From Bacteroidota bacterium (GTDB lineage: Bacteria; Bacteroidota; Bacteroidia; Chitinophagales; Chitinophagaceae): a DNA stretch of 64,000 nucleotides. How positions within the stretch are numbered: position 1 is the first letter of the stretch; each line of letters opens with the position of its first letter. The notes under the pieces were generated by a model that had not been told where the DNA came from, searched no databases, and saw only the letters and a program-made list of their open reading frames with translations. Position numbers and translations under genes: made by a program. The stretch is taken from contig CANJPH010000007.1 of assembly GCA_947476145.1 (NCBI GenBank), forward strand, positions 1-64,000. The letters are read 5' to 3'. Shown piece after piece: positions 25,701-33,862 of this stretch.

Positions 25701-26054
25701 TTCCTTCACCACCGCATATGCTTCTGGTAAAATTTCCCAAAGTACTTTCTCTATTGCTTGATCACGGTCTTTTTTAATTTTGTCAATATTTTGATAGATG
25801 GCATCGCGCCCCATTAAATCTCCTTCCGATAAGGCCTCCGCTTCATTTTGCGCTGCTTCAATTAAACTATCTAGCTCCTTGGTTTGTGCTTTAATCCTAG
25901 CCTTAAATTCCAGCGTTTTTGACCTTAATTGGTCGTTATCCAGCGCGCGGTAGCCCTCGAAATGACCATTGATCACGCCTACTAAATGCTGGATTTTTTT
26001 TACATCCTTCTCACTTTTAGAACCACCAAAAAGTGTACTTATAATTTTCAACAT
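22758..26054 (-). CDS. secA: Preprotein translocase ATPase SecA
   Basis: The motor that drives proteins through SecYEG. 1098 residues from the ATG at 26054 ([11 protein letters not shown], the normal start; the open frame runs on to 26135 but passes the promoter). Seen in order: [11 protein letters not shown] Walker A, the [22 protein letters not shown] DEAD block, the long Bacteroidota-type insertion in the preprotein-binding region, GTDIKL and [16 protein letters not shown] helicase motifs, and a C-terminal SEC-C zinc motif [17 protein letters not shown]. The long size is normal for this phylum. It is the first gene of the secA-deoC-amidohydrolase unit. Confidence 0.97.
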   Translation of the reverse strand: [1098 protein letters not shown]

Positions 26055-26132
26055 ATGCCTTGTAAATAAATGTGTTAATATACCTTTCTCAATATACGTG
26101 CCAAACTTTTTTGGACAGCCAATTAAGGGTCT

Positions 26133-26140
26133 CAAAGGTA
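26133..26140 (-). promoter_or_regulatory. -7 box of the secA operon
   Basis: TACCTTTG on the minus strand is a full TAnnTTTG match, 78 bases before the preferred secA ATG. The divergent atpG gene uses the same eight bases on the other strand at 26233. Confidence 0.5.
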
Positions 26141-26232
26141 AGGATTTGAGGGCAGTTTGGCCATTTTAAAGCCTACTGAATACAAAAATTAACTTGGCGG
26201 GGCTGAAAAGTGGAAAATGGGCAAAAAAATGA

Positions 26233-26240
26233 TACCTTTG
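26233..26240 (+). promoter_or_regulatory. -7 box of atpG
   Basis: TACCTTTG, a full TAnnTTTG match, 30 bases before the atpG ATG. It shows that atpG has its own promoter apart from other ATP synthase genes. Confidence 0.6.
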
Positions 26241-26270
26241 CTCGCCTAAAACACAGGAAATTATAAAGCT

Positions 26271-27140
26271 ATGGCTGGTCAATTAAAAGAAGTAAGAAAT
26301 AGAATAAAAAGTACGCAAAGTACACAGCAAATCACAAAAGCCATGAAAATGGTAAGTGCTGCTAAATTACGTCGTGCTCAAGACGCGATTACCCAAATGA
26401 GACCTTACGCTCGAAAATTGCAGGATATGTTAAGCAACATTATTGGCAGTTTGGAAGGGGATATGAATTTGGCTTTAGCTGAAACACGTGTAGTAAACAA
26501 TGTGTTATTAATTGTGGTAACATCGGATAGAGGATTGTGCGGTGGTTACAATGCCAATGTGGTGAAATTAGCAAAAGCAACGATTGCTGAAAAATACCCT
26601 ACTCAAAAAATAACCATCTGGAATATTGGTAAAAAAGGATACGAAAGTTTATCAAAATCTGGATACGATACCAACGCCGATTTTAAAGATATCTTTTTGA
26701 AATTGACCTTTGGAAATGTGCAAGCTGCAGCAAAAGCCGCAATGGAAGCATTTACCAATAAAGAATTTGACGCCATTGAAATTATTTATAGCGAATTTAA
26801 AAATGCTGCTACACAAGAATTTAAAGCAGAGCCATTTTTACCCATTCCAAAAATGGCAAAGAAAGTAAATCAAAAGAAAACCGATTTTATTTTTGAACCT
26901 CAAAAAGAAATTTTGGTGGCCGAATTGATGCCAAAAATTTTAAACACGCAATTGTTTAAAGCTGTTCTAGATGCCAATGCCAGTGAGCATGGTGCAAGAA
27001 TGACGGCGATGGATAAAGCAAGCGAGAACGCAAACGAATTATTAAAATCATTGAAAATATCTTACAACCGCGCAAGACAAGCTGCTATTACAACCGAATT
27101 AACGGAAATTGTAAGTGGTGCAGCTGCCTTAAACGGATAA
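26271..27140 (+). CDS. atpG: ATP synthase F1 gamma subunit
   Basis: The rotating central stalk of F1Fo ATP synthase. 289 residues with the conserved N-terminal coiled coil (AGQLKEVRNRIKSTQSTQQITKAMKMVSAAKLRRA), the mid-protein VTSDRGLCGGYNANV signature, and the C-terminal coiled coil SEHGARMTAMDKASENANELL. Length and ends are standard. The other ATP synthase genes are not next to it: secA is divergent upstream and scpB follows 12 bp downstream, so atpG has been separated from an atpHA-type operon. Confidence 0.97.
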   Translation: MAGQLKEVRNRIKSTQSTQQITKAMKMVSAAKLRRAQDAITQMRPYARKLQDMLSNIIGSLEGDMNLALAETRVVNNVLLIVVTSDRGLCGGYNANVVKLAKATIAEKYPTQKITIWNIGKKGYESLSKSGYDTNADFKDIFLKLTFGNVQAAAKAAMEAFTNKEFDAIEIIYSEFKNAATQEFKAEPFLPIPKMAKKVNQKKTDFIFEPQKEILVAELMPKILNTQLFKAVLDANASEHGARMTAMDKASENANELLKSLKISYNRARQAAITTELTEIVSGAAALNG

Positions 27141-27152
27141 GCACGATCTATT

Positions 27153-27839
27153 ATGGAAATAAGTGAAATCATACCTCATATTGAAGCGTTAATATTTGCA
27201 AGCGATAAAGCATTGAATGCAAATGACGTTACTGAATTAATCAATAACGCTTTTGGATTTTTAGAAGAGCGTATTACATTGGATCAAGTAGAAAGTGCTT
27301 TAAACGGTATACAGGAAAAATATGCAACCGAATTTTATCCCTTTGAATTAAAACAAAGCGGCGGCGGTTGGCAGTTTTTAACAAAGCCTACATTTCACAC
27401 TACGATTGCGCAATTGAATGGTGATAAATTTTTAAAGCGTCTTTCCAATGCTGCTTTAGAGTCTTTAGCTATTATTGCCTACAAGCAACCTATTACAAAA
27501 GGAGAAGTGGAAGCCATTAGAGGTGTCAACAGCGATTACTCTATCCAAAAATTATTGGAAAAAGAACTTATAGTTATCAGCGGTAGAAACGAATTATTAC
27601 CAGGCAAACCATTGGTATACTCTACTTCTAAAAACTTCATGGATTACTTTGGCATCAACTCTACCGACGATTTGCCAAAAATTAAGGAAGTGTTAGCCGA
27701 GCAAATTGTGGAAGCAACTGTGATCAAGCCGGAAGACTTTACCGATCATTCAGTAATGGATGAAGTTGCGAACGCATCTGATGAAGGGGGCGACCTTCCT
27801 GGAAATGACCTTTCAGCTGATGACCAAGAAGATGCATAA
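27153..27839 (+). CDS. scpB: Chromosome condensation protein ScpB
   Basis: Subunit of the SMC-ScpA-ScpB condensin that organises and segregates chromosomes. 228 residues with two winged-helix domains: the family segments HIEALIFASDKALNANDVTELI near the start, LKQSGGGWQFLTKP, and the strongly conserved LSNAALESLAIIAYKQPITKGEVEAIRGVNSDYSIQKLLEKELI. The last 45 residues are acidic and probably disordered. It follows atpG by 12 bp. The lysA promoter overlaps its stop codon. Confidence 0.93.
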   Translation: MEISEIIPHIEALIFASDKALNANDVTELINNAFGFLEERITLDQVESALNGIQEKYATEFYPFELKQSGGGWQFLTKPTFHTTIAQLNGDKFLKRLSNAALESLAIIAYKQPITKGEVEAIRGVNSDYSIQKLLEKELIVISGRNELLPGKPLVYSTSKNFMDYFGINSTDDLPKIKEVLAEQIVEATVIKPEDFTDHSVMDEVANASDEGGDLPGNDLSADDQEDA

Positions 27840-27844
27840 ATTTG
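27837..27844 (+). promoter_or_regulatory. -7 box of lysA overlapping the scpB stop
   Basis: TAAATTTG starts inside the scpB TAA stop and lies 12 bases before the lysA ATG at 27857, so the leader would be only a few bases. The following TATCTTCG is a common Bacteroidota context after the -7 box. Confidence 0.5.
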
Positions 27845-27856
27845 TATCTTCGTAAT

Positions 27857-29074
27857 ATGAAGTCAAGCTTATCCTACGATCAATTAAAGACGGCCGCAAA
27901 TGACTATGGCACACCATTGTATGTGTACCATGCGGAAAAAATCGTAAGCCAATACCAAAATTTATTGTCGAATTTTTCAAGTACGCATACACGCTTTTTT
28001 TATGCCTGTAAATCACTTACCAATATTCATATTTTAGATGTTGTAAAACGAGCCGGATGTAATGTGGACTGTAGTTCCATTAATGAAGCAAAACTAGCTT
28101 TACATGTAGGCTTTGCACCTCAAAATATTTTATATACAAGCAACAGTGTAAGTTTTGAAGAAATTTGCGAAGCAGTAAGCTTAGGCATTCATGTGAATAT
28201 TGATAGCTTATCTAATTTAGAAAAGTTTGGTGAAAAGTATGGCAATAGTTACCCAGTTGGCGTGCGGGTGCGCCCTAATATTATGGCAGGGGGTAATTTA
28301 AAAATATCTACTGGGCATGACAAGAGTAAGTTTGGCATTCCTGTAACACAACTTGAGGAACTAAAAGCCATACAAGAAAAATACAATATTAATATTGCCA
28401 ATTTACATATTCATACAGGAAGTGAAATTAAAGATGTAGCTGTTTTTATTCAGTCGGCCGAAGTATTTGATATTTTATTAGACCATTTCCCAACGGTAAA
28501 TGTATTAGACTTTGGGGGTGGATTTAAAGTGCCTTATCAGCCGGATGAAAAAGGAACCGATATTGCTTTGTTAGGGACAGAGGTAGACAAAGCCATGCAT
28601 CGTTTATCTGAAAAATATGGTCGACCTTTAACGGCCTGGTTTGAACCGGGAAAATATATGGTAAGCGAGTGTGGTTATTTTATTGCAAAAGTGAATGTAT
28701 TAAAACAATCAGGTAACATTCAATTTGCTGGTATTGACACGGGTTTAAATCATTTAATTCGACCTATGTTTTATGACGCCTATCATCATATTGATAATAT
28801 AAGTAACCCGACTGCGCAACCACAAGCATATGCAGTGGTGGGCAATATTTGCGAGACCGATACTTTTGCATGGGACCGAGCAATTCCAACTATCCAGGAA
28901 GGCGACTATTTGGTATTTTTTAATGCCGGTGCTTATGGATATGAAATGGCAAGCAATTATAATTCAAGATATAAGCCGGCACAGATCCTATTTGAAAATG
29001 GAGTGTCTTCACTCATAAGTAGAAGAGATACTTTTGAAGACTTATTATCCCTTCAAATTCCAATCAACAAATAA
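27857..29074 (+). CDS. lysA: Diaminopimelate decarboxylase
   Basis: Last step of lysine synthesis: meso-diaminopimelate to lysine. 405 residues from ATG 27857 (a TTG at 27842 would lie in the promoter). PLP-binding Lys52 is in FFYACKSLTN; further motifs of the fold III family are HIHTGSEIKD, LDFGGGFKVPY, WFEPGKYMVSECG (phosphate and substrate contacts) and the CETDTFAWDR box containing the catalytic Cys of the neighbouring subunit. The shorter length and sequence resemble Bacteroidota LysA. mlaF follows after 2 bp. Confidence 0.93.
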   Translation: MKSSLSYDQLKTAANDYGTPLYVYHAEKIVSQYQNLLSNFSSTHTRFFYACKSLTNIHILDVVKRAGCNVDCSSINEAKLALHVGFAPQNILYTSNSVSFEEICEAVSLGIHVNIDSLSNLEKFGEKYGNSYPVGVRVRPNIMAGGNLKISTGHDKSKFGIPVTQLEELKAIQEKYNINIANLHIHTGSEIKDVAVFIQSAEVFDILLDHFPTVNVLDFGGGFKVPYQPDEKGTDIALLGTEVDKAMHRLSEKYGRPLTAWFEPGKYMVSECGYFIAKVNVLKQSGNIQFAGIDTGLNHLIRPMFYDAYHHIDNISNPTAQPQAYAVVGNICETDTFAWDRAIPTIQEGDYLVFFNAGAYGYEMASNYNSRYKPAQILFENGVSSLISRRDTFEDLLSLQIPINK

Positions 29075-29076
29075 TT

Positions 29077-29847
29077 ATGATTGAGATAAAACATATCAGT
29101 AAACAATTTGACGACAGGGTAATCCTTGAGGATATTTCTGCGCAGTTTAAACCTGGCATGTGTAATTTAATTATTGGTGCAAGCGGAAGTGGTAAAACAG
29201 TACTAACAAAATGTATTGTTGATTTAATACAAGCAGATAATGGGCATATTTTTTTTGACAGCGTAGATGCTGCATCTATGTCTAAAGAGGATAAAAAAGA
29301 ATTACGCAATAATATAGGCATGTTGTTTCAAGGGAATGCCTTATTTGATTCCTTAACAGTGGAAGAGAATGTGAGATTTCCCTTGGATATGTTCACTACC
29401 CTTTCTGACACAGAAAAAGTTGAAAAAGTAAACAAGATATTAGCAAGGGTTAATTTAACAGGGTTTAATGATAAGTTCCCTGCCGAAATTAGTGGGGGTA
29501 TGAAAAAAAGAGTGGGTTTAGCGCGCGCCATTGTCCTAAATCCAAAATATTTGTTCTGCGATGAGCCCAATTCTGGTTTAGACCCACAAACATCCATGGT
29601 GATTGATAAACTTATACATGAACTAACCGTTGAGAATAATATTACCACGATTGTAGTGACCCACGACATGAATAGTGTAATGGAAATTGGGGACTATATT
29701 TTATACCTGCATCAAGGAAAAAAAGAATGGGAAGGTTCCAAGGAGGATATTATTTATTGCAAAAATGAACTGCTCAATAATTTCATTTTCGCCTCCGACT
29801 TCCTGCAAGATGCCAAAGAAAAAAGAATGTTAGATGATCAGAAATAA
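29077..29847 (+). CDS. mlaF: MlaF-type ABC transporter ATP-binding protein
   Basis: ATPase of the phospholipid-trafficking Mla/MCE transporter. 256 residues with Walker A GASGSGKTV (residues ~32-40), Q-loop MLFQGNALFD, signature ISGGMKKRVGLARAI, Walker B LFCDEPNSGLD and switch TTIVVTHDMNSV. The GMKKR signature variant is characteristic of MlaF/Ttg2A. It begins 2 bp after lysA. Its partner permease mlaE is on the opposite strand at 17678, so the complex is encoded at two places. Its 3' end lies 13 bases before the next gene's start. Confidence 0.9.
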   Translation: MIEIKHISKQFDDRVILEDISAQFKPGMCNLIIGASGSGKTVLTKCIVDLIQADNGHIFFDSVDAASMSKEDKKELRNNIGMLFQGNALFDSLTVEENVRFPLDMFTTLSDTEKVEKVNKILARVNLTGFNDKFPAEISGGMKKRVGLARAIVLNPKYLFCDEPNSGLDPQTSMVIDKLIHELTVENNITTIVVTHDMNSVMEIGDYILYLHQGKKEWEGSKEDIIYCKNELLNNFIFASDFLQDAKEKRMLDDQK

Positions 29848-29860
29848 AAACTATAAAAAT

Positions 29861-30451
29861 ATGAAATTCAAGTTATTTGGACTGGTGCCTTTTTTGTGTT
29901 TAGTAATGAGTTGCTCCCTTACCGCACAAGTGAAACCAGAAACACAAACTCCTACACAAACTACCACACAAAATAAAACGGAGCCATCCAGTACTCAAAG
30001 CACCATGCCCCAAATTGATCCAAATGCCCCTTATGCAAAGGACAAACATAGTCCAGTATTTAGCATTTCGTCGGTGGAAGGAAAAGAATTAACGGAAAAA
30101 GATATACCTACTAAATATAAATACACCTGTTTTATCATATTCAGCCCCGATTGCTCACATTGCGAACATGAAGCTGCTGAACTTAAAAAAGTAGCTGGTA
30201 AATTCAATAACGTGTTTTTTGTTTGGGATAGTTACAGAGAAATGGACCTTATTAAGAAATTTGCATCTACCTATGACTTAACTGGAAAAGCAAACGTGAT
30301 CATAGGTCGTGACCCAACCTATACCATTCCCTCTTTTTTTAGACCCAAAATGACTCCATTTGTGGCATTGTATAAAAATGGTGAATTTGTAAGAATTTGG
30401 GAACAAGGTGTGGAACCTGCAGAACTTTTGAAATATACGCAAGGCAATTAA
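29861..30451 (+). CDS. Thioredoxin-fold lipoprotein (TlpA-like)
   Basis: A 196-residue envelope protein. From ATG 29861 it has a lipoprotein signal (lipobox VMSC) followed by a Thr/Gln/Pro-rich linker, then a thioredoxin-like domain with the redox motif CSHC in IFSPDCSHCEHEAAEL and the cis-Pro segment KMTPFVALYKNGEFV. It probably acts as a periplasmic thiol reductase or disulphide carrier. The open frame extends to 29834, overlapping mlaF, but the lipoprotein start is clearly better. It is last in the lysA-mlaF run; mdh has its own promoter. Confidence 0.85.
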   Translation: MKFKLFGLVPFLCLVMSCSLTAQVKPETQTPTQTTTQNKTEPSSTQSTMPQIDPNAPYAKDKHSPVFSISSVEGKELTEKDIPTKYKYTCFIIFSPDCSHCEHEAAELKKVAGKFNNVFFVWDSYREMDLIKKFASTYDLTGKANVIIGRDPTYTIPSFFRPKMTPFVALYKNGEFVRIWEQGVEPAELLKYTQGN

Positions 30452-30460
30452 GATAATCCC

Positions 30461-30468
30461 TAACTTTG
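30461..30468 (+). promoter_or_regulatory. -7 box of mdh
   Basis: TAACTTTG matches TAnnTTTG and lies 40 bases before the mdh ATG, in the short gap after the thioredoxin-fold gene. Confidence 0.55.
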
Positions 30469-30508
30469 CACCGTAAAAAATAACCATTTACTATAAAATA
30501 GATATTAT

Positions 30509-31438
30509 ATGAAAATCACCGTTGTTGGAGCAGGTGCAGTTGGCGCAACATGTGCAGACAATATTGCTCGTAAAGAATTAGCTAACGAATTAGTTTTGTT
30601 AGACATTAAAGAAGGCTTTGCAGAAGGTAAAGCACAGGATATGATGCAGACTGCTGCATTGTTAGGATTTGATACCCGCATTTCTGGAAGCACCAACGAT
30701 TATTCAAAAACAGCTAACTCAGACGTAGTCGTAATTACTTCGGGCTTACCTCGTAAACCAGGTATGACGCGTGAGGAGTTAATTGGTACCAACGCAGGTA
30801 TCGTAAAAGGAGTATGTGAAAATATTTTAAAGCATTCTCCAAACGCAATTATTATTGTTATTAGTAATCCAATGGACACGATGACCTACTTGGCTATGCA
30901 GTCTACTGGTTTACCAAAAAATAGAATCATTGGGATGGGTGGTACTTTAGATAGTGCACGTTTCAAATATCAATTAAGCACTACTTTAAACTGTAGTCCA
31001 GCGGATTTAAACGCATTAGTAGTAGGTGGTCACGGTGATACCACCATGATTCCTTTAATGAAGCATGCAACTTGGAATAGCATTCCTGTTACTAAATTCT
31101 TGACTGAAGAGCAACAACAAACTATCATTAATGACACCATGGTAGGTGGTGCTACATTGACAAAATTATTAGGCACTTCTGCTTGGTATGCACCAGGTGC
31201 TGCAGGCGCTGCATTGGTGGAAAGCATTGTACGTGACGAGAAAAAATTGTTTACTTGTTGTGTAAGCTTGAATGGCGAGTATGGTCAAAATGATATTTGC
31301 TTAGGCGTACCAGTAGTGATTGGTAAGAATGGTTGGGAGAAGATTGTAGAAATGGATTTATCTGCCGACGAACAAGCTGCATTCAATAAAAGCGCAGACG
31401 CTGTAAGAAATATGAATGACGTATTGAAAACTCTATAA
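30509..31438 (+). CDS. mdh: Malate dehydrogenase (NAD)
   Basis: TCA-cycle enzyme, malate to oxaloacetate. 309 residues of the LDH-like MDH type: GAGAVGA nucleotide loop (7-13), Asp32 at the end of strand 2 (NAD preference), substrate arginines Arg82 (PRKPGMTRE), Arg88 and Arg151, Asp148 and catalytic His175 (GGHGDTTM). Arg82 in place of Gln marks malate over lactate specificity. It has its own promoter and a strong terminator, so it is a single-gene unit. Confidence 0.96.
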   Translation: MKITVVGAGAVGATCADNIARKELANELVLLDIKEGFAEGKAQDMMQTAALLGFDTRISGSTNDYSKTANSDVVVITSGLPRKPGMTREELIGTNAGIVKGVCENILKHSPNAIIIVISNPMDTMTYLAMQSTGLPKNRIIGMGGTLDSARFKYQLSTTLNCSPADLNALVVGGHGDTTMIPLMKHATWNSIPVTKFLTEEQQQTIINDTMVGGATLTKLLGTSAWYAPGAAGAALVESIVRDEKKLFTCCVSLNGEYGQNDICLGVPVVIGKNGWEKIVEMDLSADEQAAFNKSADAVRNMNDVLKTL

Positions 31439-31473
31439 TTCAATCCAACATAATTGATCTTTGGATTTATAAT

Positions 31474-31499
31474 AAAAGCCCCGCAATTGCGGGGCTTTT
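31474..31499. terminator. Bidirectional intrinsic terminator
   Basis: A perfect palindrome: A4, a 7-bp GC stem (GCCCCGC), AATT loop, the complement and T4. It serves mdh on the plus strand and the glycosyltransferase operon on the minus strand. Confidence 0.92.
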
Positions 31500-31522
31500 A
31501 TTATAATGTATATGTTATGAAT

Positions 31523-32551
31523 TTAAGCTTCTTCGTAATATCCATTTGCTATTGAAGCAATTGTATAAGTATTTTGTAAGCGCATGCAAAAAAAATGTCC
31601 TTGAGGGCATTGCTTGCTCCCATAATTAGAACAAGGTTGGCAGGACAAATTAGGAACAATGGCATTATAATACATTTCAAAAGGGCGCTTATTTTGCACA
31701 CCGTTACTTTTTAATTTCGAGGTTGGATAATAGGGTTCTACTTGTAATGCAGGAGAAGTGGCTCCCCATATCGCGACCGTTTTTTTATGAAAAGCGCAGG
31801 CAATATATAAAAAGCCGGTGTCGTGAGAAATGACTGTTTTAGATTGTTGTACTAATAATGCAGATTCATGTAAAGAAAATTTACCACATCCATTAAATAT
31901 TTTAACAGGGTCCACCTTGGCTACCTCTTCCCCTTCTAAAGCATCTTCTTTTCCACCCACTAAAACAATTGGATACTTTAATAATAAACAAAGTGCTTGC
32001 AATTTTTCAATAGGTAATTTTTTAGTAGCAAAAGAAGCTCCAATTACCAATGCAATATATCCTGTGCGATGCGAAACAGGTAATGCTTCTTGCGACAATT
32101 TTATATTGGAAGGAACAAAATAATCCAACCCCATTCCATCATCTACAACGCCTAAGGGAGCTAAGGTATCCAAACACCTATCACTAATATGCCTATGTGG
32201 CATAAAATTTAAATGCAACTTAGTGAGTAATAATTTTCGCCAACTTAGTTTATTATATGTCAATGCAGGGACTCCTAGTGCTCGTTCAATTTTATGGGTT
32301 CTAAAATTTTTATGCAAGTCAATAACATAATCAAAATTCGCTTCCTTTAATGCAGCTATTGTTTTGGAAAGGTCTTTGTCTAAATAATGAAATTTGTCGA
32401 TATAGGGATTTGCTTCGGTAACCAACTTCATGGAAGGCTTTGTCAAAAAATGAATTTCCACATTAGGCAATTGTTGCTTTGCAGCGCGAATGGCAGGTGT
32501 GGTAAAAACAATATCACCAATCGAAGAAAAACGAATAAAGAGTAAACGCAT
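31523..32551 (-). CDS. Glycosyltransferase family 9 (heptosyltransferase-like)
   Basis: A 342-residue cytoplasmic/peripheral enzyme of LPS core or surface glycan synthesis. From ATG 32551 it begins MRLLFIRFSSIGDIVFTTPAIRAAKQ, the GT9 N-terminal signature; the C-terminal half has VLVGGKEDALEGEEVA, and SHDTGFLYIACAFHKKTVAIWGATSP, the nucleotide-sugar site of this family. The reading frame is open upstream to 32695 but that part overlaps the MFS gene and is meaningless. It follows the MFS gene by 11 bp. A C-terminal cysteine-rich stretch (NLSCQPCSNYGSKQCPQGHFFC) is seen in Bacteroidota members. Confidence 0.88.
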   Translation of the reverse strand: MRLLFIRFSSIGDIVFTTPAIRAAKQQLPNVEIHFLTKPSMKLVTEANPYIDKFHYLDKDLSKTIAALKEANFDYVIDLHKNFRTHKIERALGVPALTYNKLSWRKLLLTKLHLNFMPHRHISDRCLDTLAPLGVVDDGMGLDYFVPSNIKLSQEALPVSHRTGYIALVIGASFATKKLPIEKLQALCLLLKYPIVLVGGKEDALEGEEVAKVDPVKIFNGCGKFSLHESALLVQQSKTVISHDTGFLYIACAFHKKTVAIWGATSPALQVEPYYPTSKLKSNGVQNKRPFEMYYNAIVPNLSCQPCSNYGSKQCPQGHFFCMRLQNTYTIASIANGYYEEA

Positions 32552-32562
32552 AATGCAAAGAA

Positions 32563-33855
32563 TTAAGGAAGCGGGGTATCCAATTCTAAATAATCCAAAT
32601 CCTTGTGATAGGTTTCTTCGGTAAATACAAAAGCAACCACAGTAATAGCCATTACAATGGAGCCCGTTAAAATTCCACTTTGTACAACTGTCCAACCGGC
32701 TTTCTTTTGTAAAATATCTAAAAACAAGAAATTAATTAAAGGCAATGCCCCTCTTACCATATTGGGGATCGTAGTGGCTGCGGTTGCTCTTAAATTTGTA
32801 CCAAACTGCTCGGCTGCCATCGTATTAAATATAGCCCAATAACCAGTGCTAAACCCTAAGAGTGCGCAAATGGCATACATGCGCTGGTCACTATCATTGA
32901 ACATGGAGAAAAATAAAATCATCGCCACCGTGTTTAAACTATAAAACACGAGCAATGCTTTTTTACGGCTCTTAAAATACTGACTTACATAACCAATTAC
33001 AATATCTCCAACGGCTATACCTATATAAGCAAACATGATAGACTTACCTGAATCAATTAAATTTTTTCCATACAATTCTGAAGCAAATTTATTACTATAA
33101 TTAACCAATACCCCAATTACAAACCAAGTAGGTAGACCAATTAAAATTGCTTTTACGTATTTTGAAAACCGTTTTTTGTTGGTAAAGAATTGTAGAAAAT
33201 TACCCTTTGTAATCTTGGCTAGTTTGACCGATTCAAACATAAAGGACTCCGATACACGAACACGAAGTATTAATAAAAAAATACCAAGTACACCGCCTAT
33301 CTGATAACAAATTCTCCAATCGTTTATATGAATACCTCCCATGGTATAATGTAGCCCCCATTGCTTAGTATATTGAAAAGTAAAATAAGCAAATACAGCA
33401 CCAGATAAGCCAATACCTGCAACCATGCTGGTTCCTATCCCTCTCTTGTTCTTAGGAAGCATTTCAGAAACCAAGGTAATGCCTGCGCCTAGTTCCCCCG
33501 CTAAACCAATGCCTCCAATAAATCGGCAGTATGCATATTGATCTACACTCTGCACAAAAGAAGTAAGTATGTTGGCAACGGAGTATAACATGATGGACCC
33601 AAACAATACTTTTAATCTCCCATACTTATCGCCAATCACACCCCATATAATGCCGCCAATTAATAAACCAGACATTTGCCAGTTAATGATATGTGCGCTA
33701 TCATCAATAATTGTTTTAGCAGTGGCACCTACTGCCATAACGCTTGGTTGACGAACAATGGTAAACAATAATAAATCGTATACATCTACAAAATATCCGA
33801 GGGCAGCAACTAATACAGGTAAAGACAGTAGTCCAATTTGGCGATTGGTGGTCAT
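32563..33855 (-). CDS. MFS transporter (metabolite:H+ symporter type)
   Basis: A 430-residue carrier with 12 predicted helices in two halves. The loop 2-3 signature GVIGDKYGRLKVL and the mid-protein GELGAGITLVSEMLPKNKRGIGTSM resemble the metabolite:proton symporter branch (ProP/ShiA/KgtP relatives) of the major facilitator superfamily. Substrate unknown; organic acids or osmolytes are typical. It lies 7 bp after dedA and 11 bp before the GT9 gene, in a four-gene minus-strand unit with the DAACS symporter. Confidence 0.85.
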   Translation of the reverse strand: MTTNRQIGLLSLPVLVAALGYFVDVYDLLLFTIVRQPSVMAVGATAKTIIDDSAHIINWQMSGLLIGGIIWGVIGDKYGRLKVLFGSIMLYSVANILTSFVQSVDQYAYCRFIGGIGLAGELGAGITLVSEMLPKNKRGIGTSMVAGIGLSGAVFAYFTFQYTKQWGLHYTMGGIHINDWRICYQIGGVLGIFLLILRVRVSESFMFESVKLAKITKGNFLQFFTNKKRFSKYVKAILIGLPTWFVIGVLVNYSNKFASELYGKNLIDSGKSIMFAYIGIAVGDIVIGYVSQYFKSRKKALLVFYSLNTVAMILFFSMFNDSDQRMYAICALLGFSTGYWAIFNTMAAEQFGTNLRATAATTIPNMVRGALPLINFLFLDILQKKAGWTVVQSGILTGSIVMAITVVAFVFTEETYHKDLDYLELDTPLP

Positions 33856-33862
33856 ATAAAAA

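Noticed and set aside
26055..26135. Longer N-terminus for SecA
   Set aside because: It reaches the promoter box; the standard SecA N-terminus begins at 26054.
32552..32695. Longer N-terminus for the glycosyltransferase 9 protein
   Set aside because: It overlaps the upstream MFS gene and is rich in Cys and Tyr from out-of-frame reading; the GT9 signature starts at 32551.
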